A DNA stretch of 31,986 bases, taken from assembly GCA_021836225.1 (NCBI GenBank), contig JAKBJA010000126.1:1-31986 (forward strand). The letters are read 5' to 3'. The DNA comes from Pseudomonadota bacterium (GTDB lineage Bacteria; Pseudomonadota; Gammaproteobacteria; Burkholderiales; Thiobacillaceae). Within the stretch, counting starts at the first letter, position 1. Each line of letters starts with the position of its first letter. A program made the position numbers and the translations under genes. Of this stretch, positions 13,732-20,233 are shown in pieces. The notes below the pieces were generated by a model, which saw only the letters and a program-made list of their open reading frames with translations, did not search any database and was not told the origin of the DNA.

Positions 13732-14796
13732 ATGGCGTCCGATGAACACCGCACGTGGCTGAGCTGCGTCGCCTTTCTGGACGTGGTCGGCTTCAGCAAG
13801 CGCACCCTTGCCGAGCAGCTCGAAATCAAGCAGAACCTCGACGCGACGATCCGTGATCAGTTGGCCGGCACCAATCATGACGAATACATCCTCCTCGATC
13901 GTGGCGACGGCGTGGCCGTGTGTTACCTGGGCGAGCCCGAAACAGCGTTCTTCTTCGCCATTGACCTGCGCAACGCCCTGGCCGTCCAGAACGGTGTACG
14001 GCCGGCGTACGACATCCGGATCGGCATCAACCTCGGACCGATCAAGATCATCCAGGACGTCAACGGCGACCGCGCGCCCGTCGGCGACGGCATCAACTGT
14101 GCCGCGCGGGTGATGGACTTCGCCGGCGCCAACGAAATTCTGGTGTCGCGTTCCTTTTACGACGTGGTCGGCTGCCAGAGCCAGGATTACGCCAACCTGT
14201 TTTCCTACCTGGGCATGCGCGCCGACAAGCACGTGCGCAAGTTCGAACTGTTCGCGGTCGTCCAGCCCGGCTGCGCCCGGCCCGCCGACGCTGCGGCCGG
14301 CGCGGGTGCCGGTCAGGCCGCACTCCCGAACGTCGAGCCCGAATTCATGGAACGCCTGAGACCCGCATTTGCCCGCGCCATCGGCCCCATGGCCGACATG
14401 CTGCTGGCGCGCGCCGCGCGCAAGGCGCGCGATCAGGACGAACTACTGACGCTTTTGGGCAGCGCCCTGCATGATGAAACGCAACGCACGGCCTTCCTCG
14501 CCGAAGTTGGCCTACGGAAGTCCGCCGCGGGACCTACCACTGAACCTGCCGCGGAGCCGGCGCCGCCCAACGCCCCTGAGTCCACCCTCGACGGCGCGCT
14601 GCTGAGCCTGGCGCAATCCCTGCTCGCCAGCCACCTCGGTCCCATCGCCGCGCTGCTGGTGAAGCAGGCCGCCGCCGGCGCTTCCGACCACGACGACTTC
14701 GTGCAACGCGTCGCCGCCCGCATTACCGACTCCGGCGAACGCGAGCGATTCCTGACCCGGATGCACAATGTGGCACAGCGACCTTCCACGTCATAG
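13732..14796 (+). CDS. Class III adenylate/guanylate cyclase with a duplicated C-terminal domain
   Basis: 354 residues. The cyclase domain spans about 9-175: AFLDVVGFSKRT (metal Asp17), LLDRGDGVAV (metal Asp59) and GDGINCAARVMDFA (Asp119, transition-state Asn122 and Arg126). Catalytic residues are therefore present. The purine-selecting Lys of typical adenylate cyclases, four residues before Asp59, is Leu55, so base specificity is uncertain. A proline/alanine linker leads to two related ~55-residue repeats at about 205-259 and 288-343 (IGPMADMLLARAA / LGPIAALLVKQAA, then ETQRTAFLAEV / SGERERFLTRM). I have seen similar repeats at C-termini of bacterial Ser/Thr kinases. Probably co-transcribed with the heme sensor. 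Confidence 0.85.
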   Translation: MASDEHRTWLSCVAFLDVVGFSKRTLAEQLEIKQNLDATIRDQLAGTNHDEYILLDRGDGVAVCYLGEPETAFFFAIDLRNALAVQNGVRPAYDIRIGINLGPIKIIQDVNGDRAPVGDGINCAARVMDFAGANEILVSRSFYDVVGCQSQDYANLFSYLGMRADKHVRKFELFAVVQPGCARPADAAAGAGAGQAALPNVEPEFMERLRPAFARAIGPMADMLLARAARKARDQDELLTLLGSALHDETQRTAFLAEVGLRKSAAGPTTEPAAEPAPPNAPESTLDGALLSLAQSLLASHLGPIAALLVKQAAAGASDHDDFVQRVAARITDSGERERFLTRMHNVAQRPSTS

Positions 14797-14804
14797 AATC
14801 GAGC

Positions 14805-14829
14805 CAAAGGGGCCAGGCTCGTAATTTCC
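14805..14829 (+). repeat. Dispersed palindromic element, AGGCTCGTAATT type (copy 8)
   Basis: CAAAGGGGCCAGGCTCG followed by TAATTTCC, beginning 9 nt after the cyclase stop. Nearly the full consensus left arm is retained. Confidence 0.65.
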
Positions 14830-14915
14830 AGCGGCGTAAGGTTTGACGCTGTCCTGATATCCACCTGCACCCTGCCCCCTGACCATGCCTTCGGACGCCA
14901 TTCCTTCCCATCATC

Positions 14916-15566
14916 ATGACCCACACTCAACCCACCCGGCTCGACGCCACGCATTTCGACAGCAAAGCCCGCCAATGGGACGACAACCCGCTGTTCCGGG
15001 AACGCGGACTGAAAATCGCCGAAGCCATCCGCAAAGCCGTGCCTTTGCGTCGAGAGATGAATGCCCTCGACTACGGCTGCGGCACCGGCCTGCTTTCGTT
15101 TCCGCTGAAGGATGAACTCGGTACGATCCTGATGGCGGACAGTTCAGGCGGCATGCTCGAGGTGGTGAACGAGAAGATCGCCGCGCAGGGCGTGAGCAAC
15201 ATGGCGACGCTGAAGCTCGACCTGCTGGCCGACCCGCCGCCGGCGCAGCGCTTCGACCTGATCGTCACCGCGATGACGCTGCACCACGTGCCGGACACCG
15301 ACGCGATCCTGCACATCTTCCATGACCTGCTGCAGCCCGGCGGCTATCTGTGCATCGCCGACCTGGACCAGGAAGACGGCTCGTTCCACGGCCCGGAGGT
15401 CGACGTGCACCCTGGCTTCGACCGCGCCGACCTGAGCAGGCGCGCCGCGCAGGCGGGGTTTGCCGACATCCGGTTTCAGACGGTGTTCAGCATTGCCAAG
15501 GAACACGAGAGCGGGACGCGGGACTACCCGGTGTTCCTGATGACCGCACGACGCGCAGGGGCGTAG
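14916..15566 (+). CDS. Class I SAM-dependent methyltransferase
   Basis: 216 residues. The beginning THFDSKARQWDDNPLFRERG is typical of small methyltransferases acting on free metabolites. Motif I is ALDYGCGTGLLSFPL (about 50-64), followed by TILMADSSGGMLEVV (motif II acidic residue) and RFDLIVTAMTLHHVPDT (motif IV). Motif VI is LLQPGGYLCIADLDQEDG. No clear ribosome-binding site precedes ATG 14916. A SnoaL-like gene follows 42 nt downstream. The substrate cannot be inferred. Confidence 0.85.
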   Translation: MTHTQPTRLDATHFDSKARQWDDNPLFRERGLKIAEAIRKAVPLRREMNALDYGCGTGLLSFPLKDELGTILMADSSGGMLEVVNEKIAAQGVSNMATLKLDLLADPPPAQRFDLIVTAMTLHHVPDTDAILHIFHDLLQPGGYLCIADLDQEDGSFHGPEVDVHPGFDRADLSRRAAQAGFADIRFQTVFSIAKEHESGTRDYPVFLMTARRAGA

Positions 15567-15608
15567 CCGGCAACCGAAACATCGATCACTCCCCCGGACA
15601 AGGAACCC

Positions 15609-15965
15609 ATGATGAGCGCCAACAAGGCAACCGTGCAGACATACATGGAGGCATTCACCCGGACGGACCATGCGGCCATCCTGTCCTGCCTGACCGAAGA
15701 CGTGGAATGGCTCATCCCCGGAATGTTTCATGCCCGAGGCAAGGCTGCATTTGATGGCGAGATCGAGGACGACGCCTTTGTGGGCAGCCCCACGATCGAA
15801 GTGACGCGCATGACCGAAGAGAACGACGTGGTAGTGGCAGAAGGCCGCGTGCAGTGTGCGCGCAAGGAGGGTGGCCTGCTGAATGCCGCCTTCCGCGATG
15901 TGTTTGAAATGTGGGATGCCGGGGTCAAGCGCCTGAGCTCCTATTTGATGGAAGTGAAGCCTTAG
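15609..15965 (+). CDS. SnoaL-like (NTF2-fold) protein
   Basis: 118 residues. TVQTYMEAFTRTDHAAILSC, then LTEDVEWLIPGMFHARGKAA and FDGEI give the usual SnoaL-like helix followed by the first sheet; the C-terminal RDVFEMWDAGVKRLSSYLME is the last strands. AAGGA lies 6 nt before the tandem ATGs at 15609 and 15612. It follows a methyltransferase, repeating the order seen at 10.6-12.0 kb. GAAGCC-TTA-GGCTTC at 15956-15970 is a perfect small hairpin around the stop codon. Ligand unknown. Confidence 0.75.
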   Translation: MMSANKATVQTYMEAFTRTDHAAILSCLTEDVEWLIPGMFHARGKAAFDGEIEDDAFVGSPTIEVTRMTEENDVVVAEGRVQCARKEGGLLNAAFRDVFEMWDAGVKRLSSYLMEVKP

Positions 15966-15985
15966 GCTTCGCGAAACGCACGCGC

Positions 15986-16498
15986 GTGGTTTCGAATGGT
16001 TTCCCGCCCATTGCCGACGAGTACGCCCGGGTTCTGATTCTCGGCAGCCTGCCGGGGCAGGTTTCGCTGCGGCAGCAGCAGTATTACGCGCAACCGCGCA
16101 ACGCATTCTGGACCATCATGGGCCGGCTCTTCGACGCAGGCCCCGGGTTGCCCTATGACGAACGCAGCCGGCGCCTCATCGAGAAAAGGGTGGCGCTGTG
16201 GGACGTGTGCGCCACGGCCCACCGTCCCGGCAGCCTTGACGCATCGATCCTCCATTCAAGCGTGCTGCCCAACGATTTCGCCGGGTTTATCGCGTCCCAC
16301 CCGCATATCCATCTCGTCGTCTTCAATGGATCGAAGGCCGCGGAGCTTTATCGCCGTGCCGTGCTGCCCGACCTGCCCGGCGGCATTCGGTCCATCCGCT
16401 ACGAAACGCTTCCGTCCACCAGCCCTGCACATGCATCGATGACGTTTGAGGACAAGCTGGCACGTTGGTCAATTGTTCGAAAACATATGGAAGCTTGA
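15986..16498 (+). CDS. DNA-deoxyinosine glycosylase-like protein (UDG superfamily)
   Basis: About 170 residues from GTG 15986; the open frame extends upstream to GTG 15911, overlapping the previous gene, but homologous sequence seems to begin near NGFPPIADEYARVLILGSLP. GSLPGQ is the family form of the UDG motif I, followed by YYAQPRNAFWTIMGRLF, and STSPAHASMTFEDKL (about 148-162) is the motif II region. VALWDVCATAHRPGSLDASI is also characteristic. Proteins of this group (TIGR04274-like) remove deaminated bases such as hypoxanthine. No ribosome-binding site is evident, so translation may be coupled to the SnoaL-like gene. Confidence 0.8.
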   Translation: MVSNGFPPIADEYARVLILGSLPGQVSLRQQQYYAQPRNAFWTIMGRLFDAGPGLPYDERSRRLIEKRVALWDVCATAHRPGSLDASILHSSVLPNDFAGFIASHPHIHLVVFNGSKAAELYRRAVLPDLPGGIRSIRYETLPSTSPAHASMTFEDKLARWSIVRKHMEA

Positions 16499-16649
16499 AG
16501 GACCACGCTAGAATATTCGCAGGGCGTTCCGCCAGGACAGGCTGGCGGCAGCTGGACGGATCGGCCCTGGCTGTTTCAGTAACCATTCAGCATGGCTCAC
16601 GCCTGCCCCCGGCAATCAGGCAGGCACAACACAAATACTTATTAATCTC

Positions 16650-17012
16650 ATGCCCGGCACGCGGACCGATTCTGAACCGGTGCGCCGCGCATCGCGGGCC
16701 CGCTGGGGTGAGCTGCTCGAGGCCGGCGCCGAGATGTATGAATACCAGCCGACGATGTATCACTGCAAGGTGATGATTGTCGATGACGTGTGGGTATCGG
16801 TCGGCTCGACCAATTTCGATTCGCGCTCGTTCCGGCTCAATGACGAAGCGAATCTCAATATCTACGACCACGCGTTTGCGCAACGCCAGATCGACATCTT
16901 TGAGGACGATCTGAAAAAGTCGCGACAGATTACCTATGCTGCATGGCAGGGCCGTCCCTGGAGTGAGAAATTGCTTGAACACACCATGGCGTTGCTGCGG
17001 TCGCAGCTATGA
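16650..17012 (+). pseudogene. C-terminal fragment of a cardiolipin synthase/phospholipase D-like protein
   Basis: 120 residues containing only the second HKD motif: YHCKVMIVDDVWVSVGSTNF, followed by DSRSFRLNDEANLNIYD, characteristic of ClsA/ClsB-type enzymes that make cardiolipin at the inner membrane. Full-length enzymes have two HKD motifs and about 400-480 residues; here the first motif and any membrane part are missing. Recognisable family sequence begins near 16635 (ILINLMPG, resembling V-L-V-P-G before the second domain), and 16499-16634 does not encode the missing part. The ATG at 16650 has no ribosome-binding site. The fragment is probably inactive, though its reading frame is still open. 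Confidence 0.75.
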
Positions 17013-17160
17013 CCTTACTCCGTAAATGCTCATGCCATTTCAGCGTATTCCTACATAAGCGGAAAACGGTTCGATTTATCGTGGTCTGGACGAGACAGGG
17101 TCAGCCAGCTCGCCACTCTCTGAGGCAAGGACAAAAATCCAGGAACAGGAATGTCACCTT

Positions 17161-17188
17161 GTTGTGGTACAAATAAACTAGTCTATAT
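17161..17188 (+). promoter_or_regulatory. Candidate sigma70 promoter of the orphan gene at 17280
   Basis: TTGTGG (17161-17166) and TATATT (17183-17188) are separated by 16 bp in an AT-rich stretch unusual for this window. GGTACA occurs at 17165 and again at 17189, flanking the promoter, and CAAGGACAAA occurs at about 17126 and 17236. The rest of 17013-17279 contains nothing I can recognise. Confidence 0.45.
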
Positions 17189-17279
17189 TGGTACATTGGT
17201 CAAAATCACCCGATACCCGCAATAGACCTGCCGGCGCAAGGACAAACCCGCTGGCTGTTTAAACAAGGAAAAGAGACTC

Positions 17280-17726
17280 ATGGGCACTATGCAATATCGG
17301 AGTTCGGAGCGCCGGATCGGTGTAGCGCGAGCAGTTCACATGGAAAGCGAGCCGGCGCTCGGCGCTGCCGACGATTTGGTTGCGGCGGCGGTGCATGCGC
17401 TGGATGACATGGGAAACATCGTTGCAGATAACTGCTTTGTAAATCCAGATACCCTGACCCACGAAGTGATCACGGCCTACGCATTGGCCCTGATCCGCTT
17501 GCGCGAGTGCGCAAGCGCGGCGGGTTTTGAGCGTCTGATGAATGCGTGCGATGCGCTCGCGGTGACGGTGTCACGGCTGATCGAAGATCGAAGCTGTGCG
17601 TGCAGCGAAAAATGCGCAGCGCTAAGGCGATTTGTCGTGCACGCTCAGGCGATGCTCCAGATGTCCATTGACAGTGCAAGGCTACGGCACAAGGCTCCGC
17701 TGCAAGTCAGCGCATTCCAGTCATAA
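17280..17726 (+). CDS. Hypothetical protein with a cysteine cluster
   Basis: 148 residues with AAGGAAAAGAG upstream of ATG 17280. Predicted mostly helical (ADDLVAAAVHALDDMGNIVA, then THEVITAYALALIRLRECAS, then LMNACDALAVTVSRLIEDRS) with a C-A-C-S-E-K-C cluster at about 112-118. The arrangement of three or four long amphipathic helices could be a helical bundle such as a histidine phosphotransfer domain, but I see no conserved phospho-His motif. I do not recognise the family. It has its own promoter-like sequence and is followed by decayed DNA, so it seems to be a single-gene unit. Confidence 0.55.
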   Translation: MGTMQYRSSERRIGVARAVHMESEPALGAADDLVAAAVHALDDMGNIVADNCFVNPDTLTHEVITAYALALIRLRECASAAGFERLMNACDALAVTVSRLIEDRSCACSEKCAALRRFVVHAQAMLQMSIDSARLRHKAPLQVSAFQS

Positions 17727-18033
17727 ACGGCAGAATGTCCCGGATTTCCCTGAGGTGAAGGAACGCCTCTGAGAACAATGAAAATCGCAGAGTGGGCGCC
17801 ATAGAGGCCGGCTGGGAAGGTCATCCGTCCCTGCACCACATAAGCGCCTAATGGCAACGACAAGGGTGCTTCGTTCTGTCCTCCTGCCACGCTCAGCGGC
17901 GGCAAACCCTGCGACCGTCTTTGCGCACTTTTCCATTCCAGGAGATCACTCTGCTGGGCCCGACGCAACACGCCGTCCGACAGCAACTTGTCCAGCCCGG
18001 CTTGCCCAGCCAGGGGCGCATCCACATCACGGA
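17727..18033. other. Region without a supported gene, possibly rearranged ompA sequence
   Basis: No open frame here carries a recognisable domain. On the plus strand FQEITLLG (about 17930-17955) resembles the start of an OmpA C-terminal domain, and on the minus strand AGQAGLDKLLSDGV (about 17970-18010) resembles the L-R-P-E-G-x-A-x-L-D-x-L segment of the same domain. A 216-residue minus-strand frame covers the area but I do not trust it. Confidence 0.3.
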
Positions 18034-18184
18034 AACTGTCCGTAACTATCTGATCATCAAAGGTATTGATGCAGACAGACAGACTGACTGCAAAGGGGTA
18101 GGAGAATCCCAGCCGGTTGCCGACAACGCTACGGATGAAGGCCGCATCAAGAACCGTCGTGTCGAACTGGTACCGCTGAAGTAA
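18034..18184 (+). pseudogene. C-terminal remnant of an OmpA-family outer membrane protein
   Basis: ETVRNYLIIKGIDADRQ, then GVGESQPVADNATDEG and RIKNRRVELVPLK match the end of the OmpA peptidoglycan-binding domain (family pattern A-x-x-V-x-x-Y-L-x-x-K-G-I ... G-x-G-E-x-x-P-V-A-x-N-x-T-x-E-G-R-x-x-N-R-R-V-E). The middle DADRQTDCKGVGE is garbled relative to the expected D-A-x-R-L-T-A-K-G-Y-G-E, and it lies at an AGACAGACAGAC repeat: a 4-base duplication followed by a one-base loss would explain it. The upstream barrel or signal peptide is missing. A strong terminator follows. Confidence 0.75.
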
Positions 18185-18202
18185 GCGTTTCGATTCAAAC
18201 CC

Positions 18203-18233
18203 ATTACGGGGACTTCGGTCCCCGTAATTTTTT
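18203..18233 (+). terminator. Rho-independent terminator after the OmpA remnant
   Basis: ATTACGGGGAC-TTCG-GTCCCCGTAAT is a perfect 11-bp stem with a UUCG tetraloop followed by five T residues. This is a canonical intrinsic terminator, 18 nt after the remnant's stop, and shows that a transcribed gene once ended here. Confidence 0.92.
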
Positions 18234-18370
18234 GTTGCCGCCGCCGGAACGTGCGGGCATGACTCCCACGAACACTCAAGCTGGTTCAGGGTCATTGAGC
18301 TTTACACCCTTACGCCCGCACCGGGCGCTACGATTCATTCAATTCAATCCAGCCCGGCGCAGGTCACTTC

Positions 18371-18898
18371 TCATGCGCGCAAGCTCACGGGGATCGGAAA
18401 CGGGTCGAGTTGCCTCCCCGCCCAGGCCAGAATGGGCTGCAGCCGCGGGGGCAGCAGGCGTTCGGCCTCGTCGAAGCCCACCCAGCGCCACGCGTCGTGC
18501 TCGGGGCGCCCGAGTTCCGGCGACACCGGCAGGGTGATGAACTTCTGCGTGGTTTCTGCCAGGTAGTAGCGCGCCACCTTGCCGCGGCGGTAGGGTGCGG
18601 TCTCGCAGTAGCCCTCGCCCCAGCGGAAGGCGAGATCGCTGATTCCGGCCTCCTCCGCCGTCTCGCGGATGGCCGCTGCAAGCGGCGCTTCGCCCGGCTC
18701 CACCGTGCCCTTGGGAAAGTCCCAGTTGCGGTAGGCGCGGAGCACCAGCAGGCGCCAGCCGCCGGTGTCGCGGCGGGCGACGACCACCCCGGCCGAGAAG
18801 GCCAGGGGCTGGAAATCTGTTGGCGCTTGTGTTGCGGGCATCAATCCATCACGGAACGCTGCGTGCAGGCGTATGGCGTCAGTCGTATTTGCAGTCAT
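18371..18898 (-). CDS. Nudix hydrolase
   Basis: About 175 residues from ATG 18898, which overlaps the end of the upstream gene by about 20 bases; ATG 18910 and ATG 18841 (MPATQAPTDF) are alternatives. The Nudix box G-x5-E-x7-R-E-x-x-E-E-x-G-I is complete in GTVEPGEAPLAAAIRETAEE followed by AGI. The preceding NWDFPKGTVE and following VARYYLAETTQKFITLPVSP match Nudix enzymes that hydrolyse diadenosine polyphosphates or similar nucleoside diphosphate derivatives. The exact substrate is not evident. Second gene of a small minus-strand unit. Confidence 0.85.
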   Translation of the reverse strand: MTANTTDAIRLHAAFRDGLMPATQAPTDFQPLAFSAGVVVARRDTGGWRLLVLRAYRNWDFPKGTVEPGEAPLAAAIRETAEEAGISDLAFRWGEGYCETAPYRRGKVARYYLAETTQKFITLPVSPELGRPEHDAWRWVGFDEAERLLPPRLQPILAWAGRQLDPFPIPVSLRA

Positions 18899-19151
18899 CC
18901 ATATGCGCACGCCATTGGGCGAGCAGGGCTGCGCGGGCGTCCTTGTCGCCGCTTATCGCGGCCAGCAGTTCGGGCCCCGCTCGCAACTCCATACGCTGCC
19001 AGCCGGTCCCGGTGGCGCATTCCACGATGACTGCCCACAACCCCTCCCTGGGTTCGACGGCATAGAGGTGGGCGGAAAGCCCCAAGCCCTCCAGGAGCGT
19101 GCCCACGGCAGCCTTGGCCCGTGCCAGATCGGCTTCGCTAGGGTCTGTCAT
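18879..19151 (-). CDS. Small hypothetical protein
   Basis: 90 residues: a helix (EADLARAKAAVGTLLEGLGL), strands (AHLYAVEPREGLWAVIVECA, then WQRMELRAGPELLAAISG) and a C-terminal helix. Acidic N-terminus, no signal or membrane segment. It looks like a compact cytoplasmic alpha/beta protein; I do not recognise the family. It is encoded directly after a 19-codon frame (stop 3 nt before this ATG) and overlaps the Nudix gene, so the three are probably co-translated. Confidence 0.6.
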   Translation of the reverse strand: MTDPSEADLARAKAAVGTLLEGLGLSAHLYAVEPREGLWAVIVECATGTGWQRMELRAGPELLAAISGDKDARAALLAQWRAHMDDCKYD

Positions 19152-19154
19152 GCT

Positions 19155-19214
19155 TCAGTTGCCGAACCGATGCATGCGCAGGAACGCATGCCCGCTGCGA
19201 TAAGGATGTTTCAT
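19155..19214 (-). CDS. 19-residue leader-like small ORF with a strong ribosome-binding site
   Basis: ATG 19214 is preceded by GGAGGGACCTC, giving a strong Shine-Dalgarno site, and encodes MKHPYRSGHAFLRMHRFGN before TGA at 19157-19155. The next ATG (19151) follows after 3 nt and has no ribosome-binding site of its own apart from this region. The short frame may be a translated leader that couples ribosomes into the downstream gene. The peptide is rich in His, Arg and aromatic residues. Confidence 0.4.
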   Translation of the reverse strand: MKHPYRSGHAFLRMHRFGN

Positions 19215-19402
19215 GAGGTCCCTCCGCAACAAAAGGATGAAAAGTTCATCATAGTGCCTGGGCGCGCAGGTTGCTTCCCTGAAGTAATCCAAACAGACTA
19301 TTCGGAAGGGCCAGCTTCATCCTGATTTTCATCTCGGCCCATAGCAGGTCTCCCGACTCGTCGCAGGAAAGTGCGGTGATCGGGTCTGCGGCAGCATCGC
19401 GC

Positions 19403-19430
19403 TTTACACCCTGACACCCCAGCCTAAGAT
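19403..19430 (+). promoter_or_regulatory. Sigma70-like promoter of the VOC gene
   Basis: TTTACA (19403-19408) and TAAGAT (19425-19430) with a 16-bp spacer form a good promoter; transcription should start near 19437. CACCCCA (19415-19421) and TGGGGTG (19430-19436) are inverted repeats embracing the -10 box, so an operator or DNA hairpin could overlie the promoter. Confidence 0.55.
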
Positions 19431-19437
19431 GGGGTGA

Positions 19438-19479
19438 GAGGGGTGCTCCCGGCCCGGCTTCAGCGGCTCGGCACCCCTC
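19438..19479 (+). promoter_or_regulatory. Hairpin at the predicted 5' end of the VOC mRNA
   Basis: GAGGGGTGC (19438-19446) pairs perfectly with GCACCCCTC (19471-19479) around a 24-base GC-rich loop. It begins at the predicted transcription start, 75 nt before the ATG, so the mRNA would carry a terminal stem. It could stabilise the message or act in regulation; no known riboswitch is recognised. Confidence 0.4.
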
Positions 19480-19512
19480 CCCTTCACGCTGTCAGTAGAC
19501 GGGAGGCCGCCG

Positions 19513-20019
19513 ATGCAACTCACTCAGACCATCACACCCTGTTTGTGGTTCGACAACCAGGCCGAACAGGCAGCCGCGTTCTATGCCGGCATATTCAGGA
19601 ATTCCAGAATCGGAAGGATCACGCGCTACGGCAAGGAAGGCTTCGAGATTCACGGCAGGCCGGAAGGATCGGTGATGACCGTCGAGTTCGACCTCGACGG
19701 CCTGACGTTCACCGCGCTCAACGGCGGCCCGGTGTTCCAGTTCAACGAGGCGGTCTCGTTCCAGGTGATATGCGAGACCCAGGAGGAAGTTGACTACTAT
19801 TGGGACAGGCTTTCCGAGGGTGGAGACGAACGGGCGCAGCAGTGCGGCTGGCTGAAGGACAAGTTCGGTTTGTCGTGGCAGGTGTTTCCCGGGATGCTGA
19901 CCGAGCTGGTGGGAGACCCCGGCTCCGAGAAATCGCAACGCGCGATGAAGGCGATGCTGCAGATGAAGAAAATCGACCTGGAAAAAATCCGGAAGGCCTA
20001 CGATGGCACGATTGCCTGA
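19513..20019 (+). CDS. VOC-superfamily protein (PhnB/DUF1338-type glyoxalase fold)
   Basis: 168 residues with GGGAGG 8 nt before ATG 19513. TITPCLWFDNQAEQAAAFYA opens the PhnB-like VOC fold (usual form I-T-P-C-L-W-F-D-x-x-A-E-E-A-x-x-F-Y). FTALNGGPVFQFNEAVSFQV and CGWLKDKFGLSWQVFPGMLT are the remaining signature regions of the 3-demethylubiquinone-9 methyltransferase-like annotation group, which is a fold resemblance and not evidence of methyltransferase activity. Function is therefore only a predicted small-molecule-binding VOC protein. Single-gene unit. Confidence 0.85.
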   Translation: MQLTQTITPCLWFDNQAEQAAAFYAGIFRNSRIGRITRYGKEGFEIHGRPEGSVMTVEFDLDGLTFTALNGGPVFQFNEAVSFQVICETQEEVDYYWDRLSEGGDERAQQCGWLKDKFGLSWQVFPGMLTELVGDPGSEKSQRAMKAMLQMKKIDLEKIRKAYDGTIA

Positions 20020-20233
20020 AAACTCTTTGACAATAGTGGATCGCCCCCGCTTTCCTGGACACTTTGAACCTTGAATCTGACACGCTGTTTATGGGGCCTG
20101 GTGTCCGCAATCGCATCAAGGGGATGTCTCAAACGGGCAAGGCTCGTTTTGCAGGGCACATAATCTGGCCGCATTAAATTTGTAAGGCATCCCACCCCTG
20201 GCGCGACCGATGGGTTCACGACCGGAATCCATC
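20020..20233. other. Intergenic region upstream of the DUF1223 gene
   Basis: A TTGACA at 20028 lies just after the VOC stop but has no convincing -10 at the right distance. Nothing else recognised except AT-rich ATTAAATTTGTAAGG about 55 nt before the next ATG, which could contain its -10. Confidence 0.25.

Noticed and set aside
17645..18295. 216-residue minus-strand open frame
   Set aside because: It overlaps the end of the gene at 17280, the OmpA remnant and the terminator, has no ribosome-binding site and no recognisable domain.
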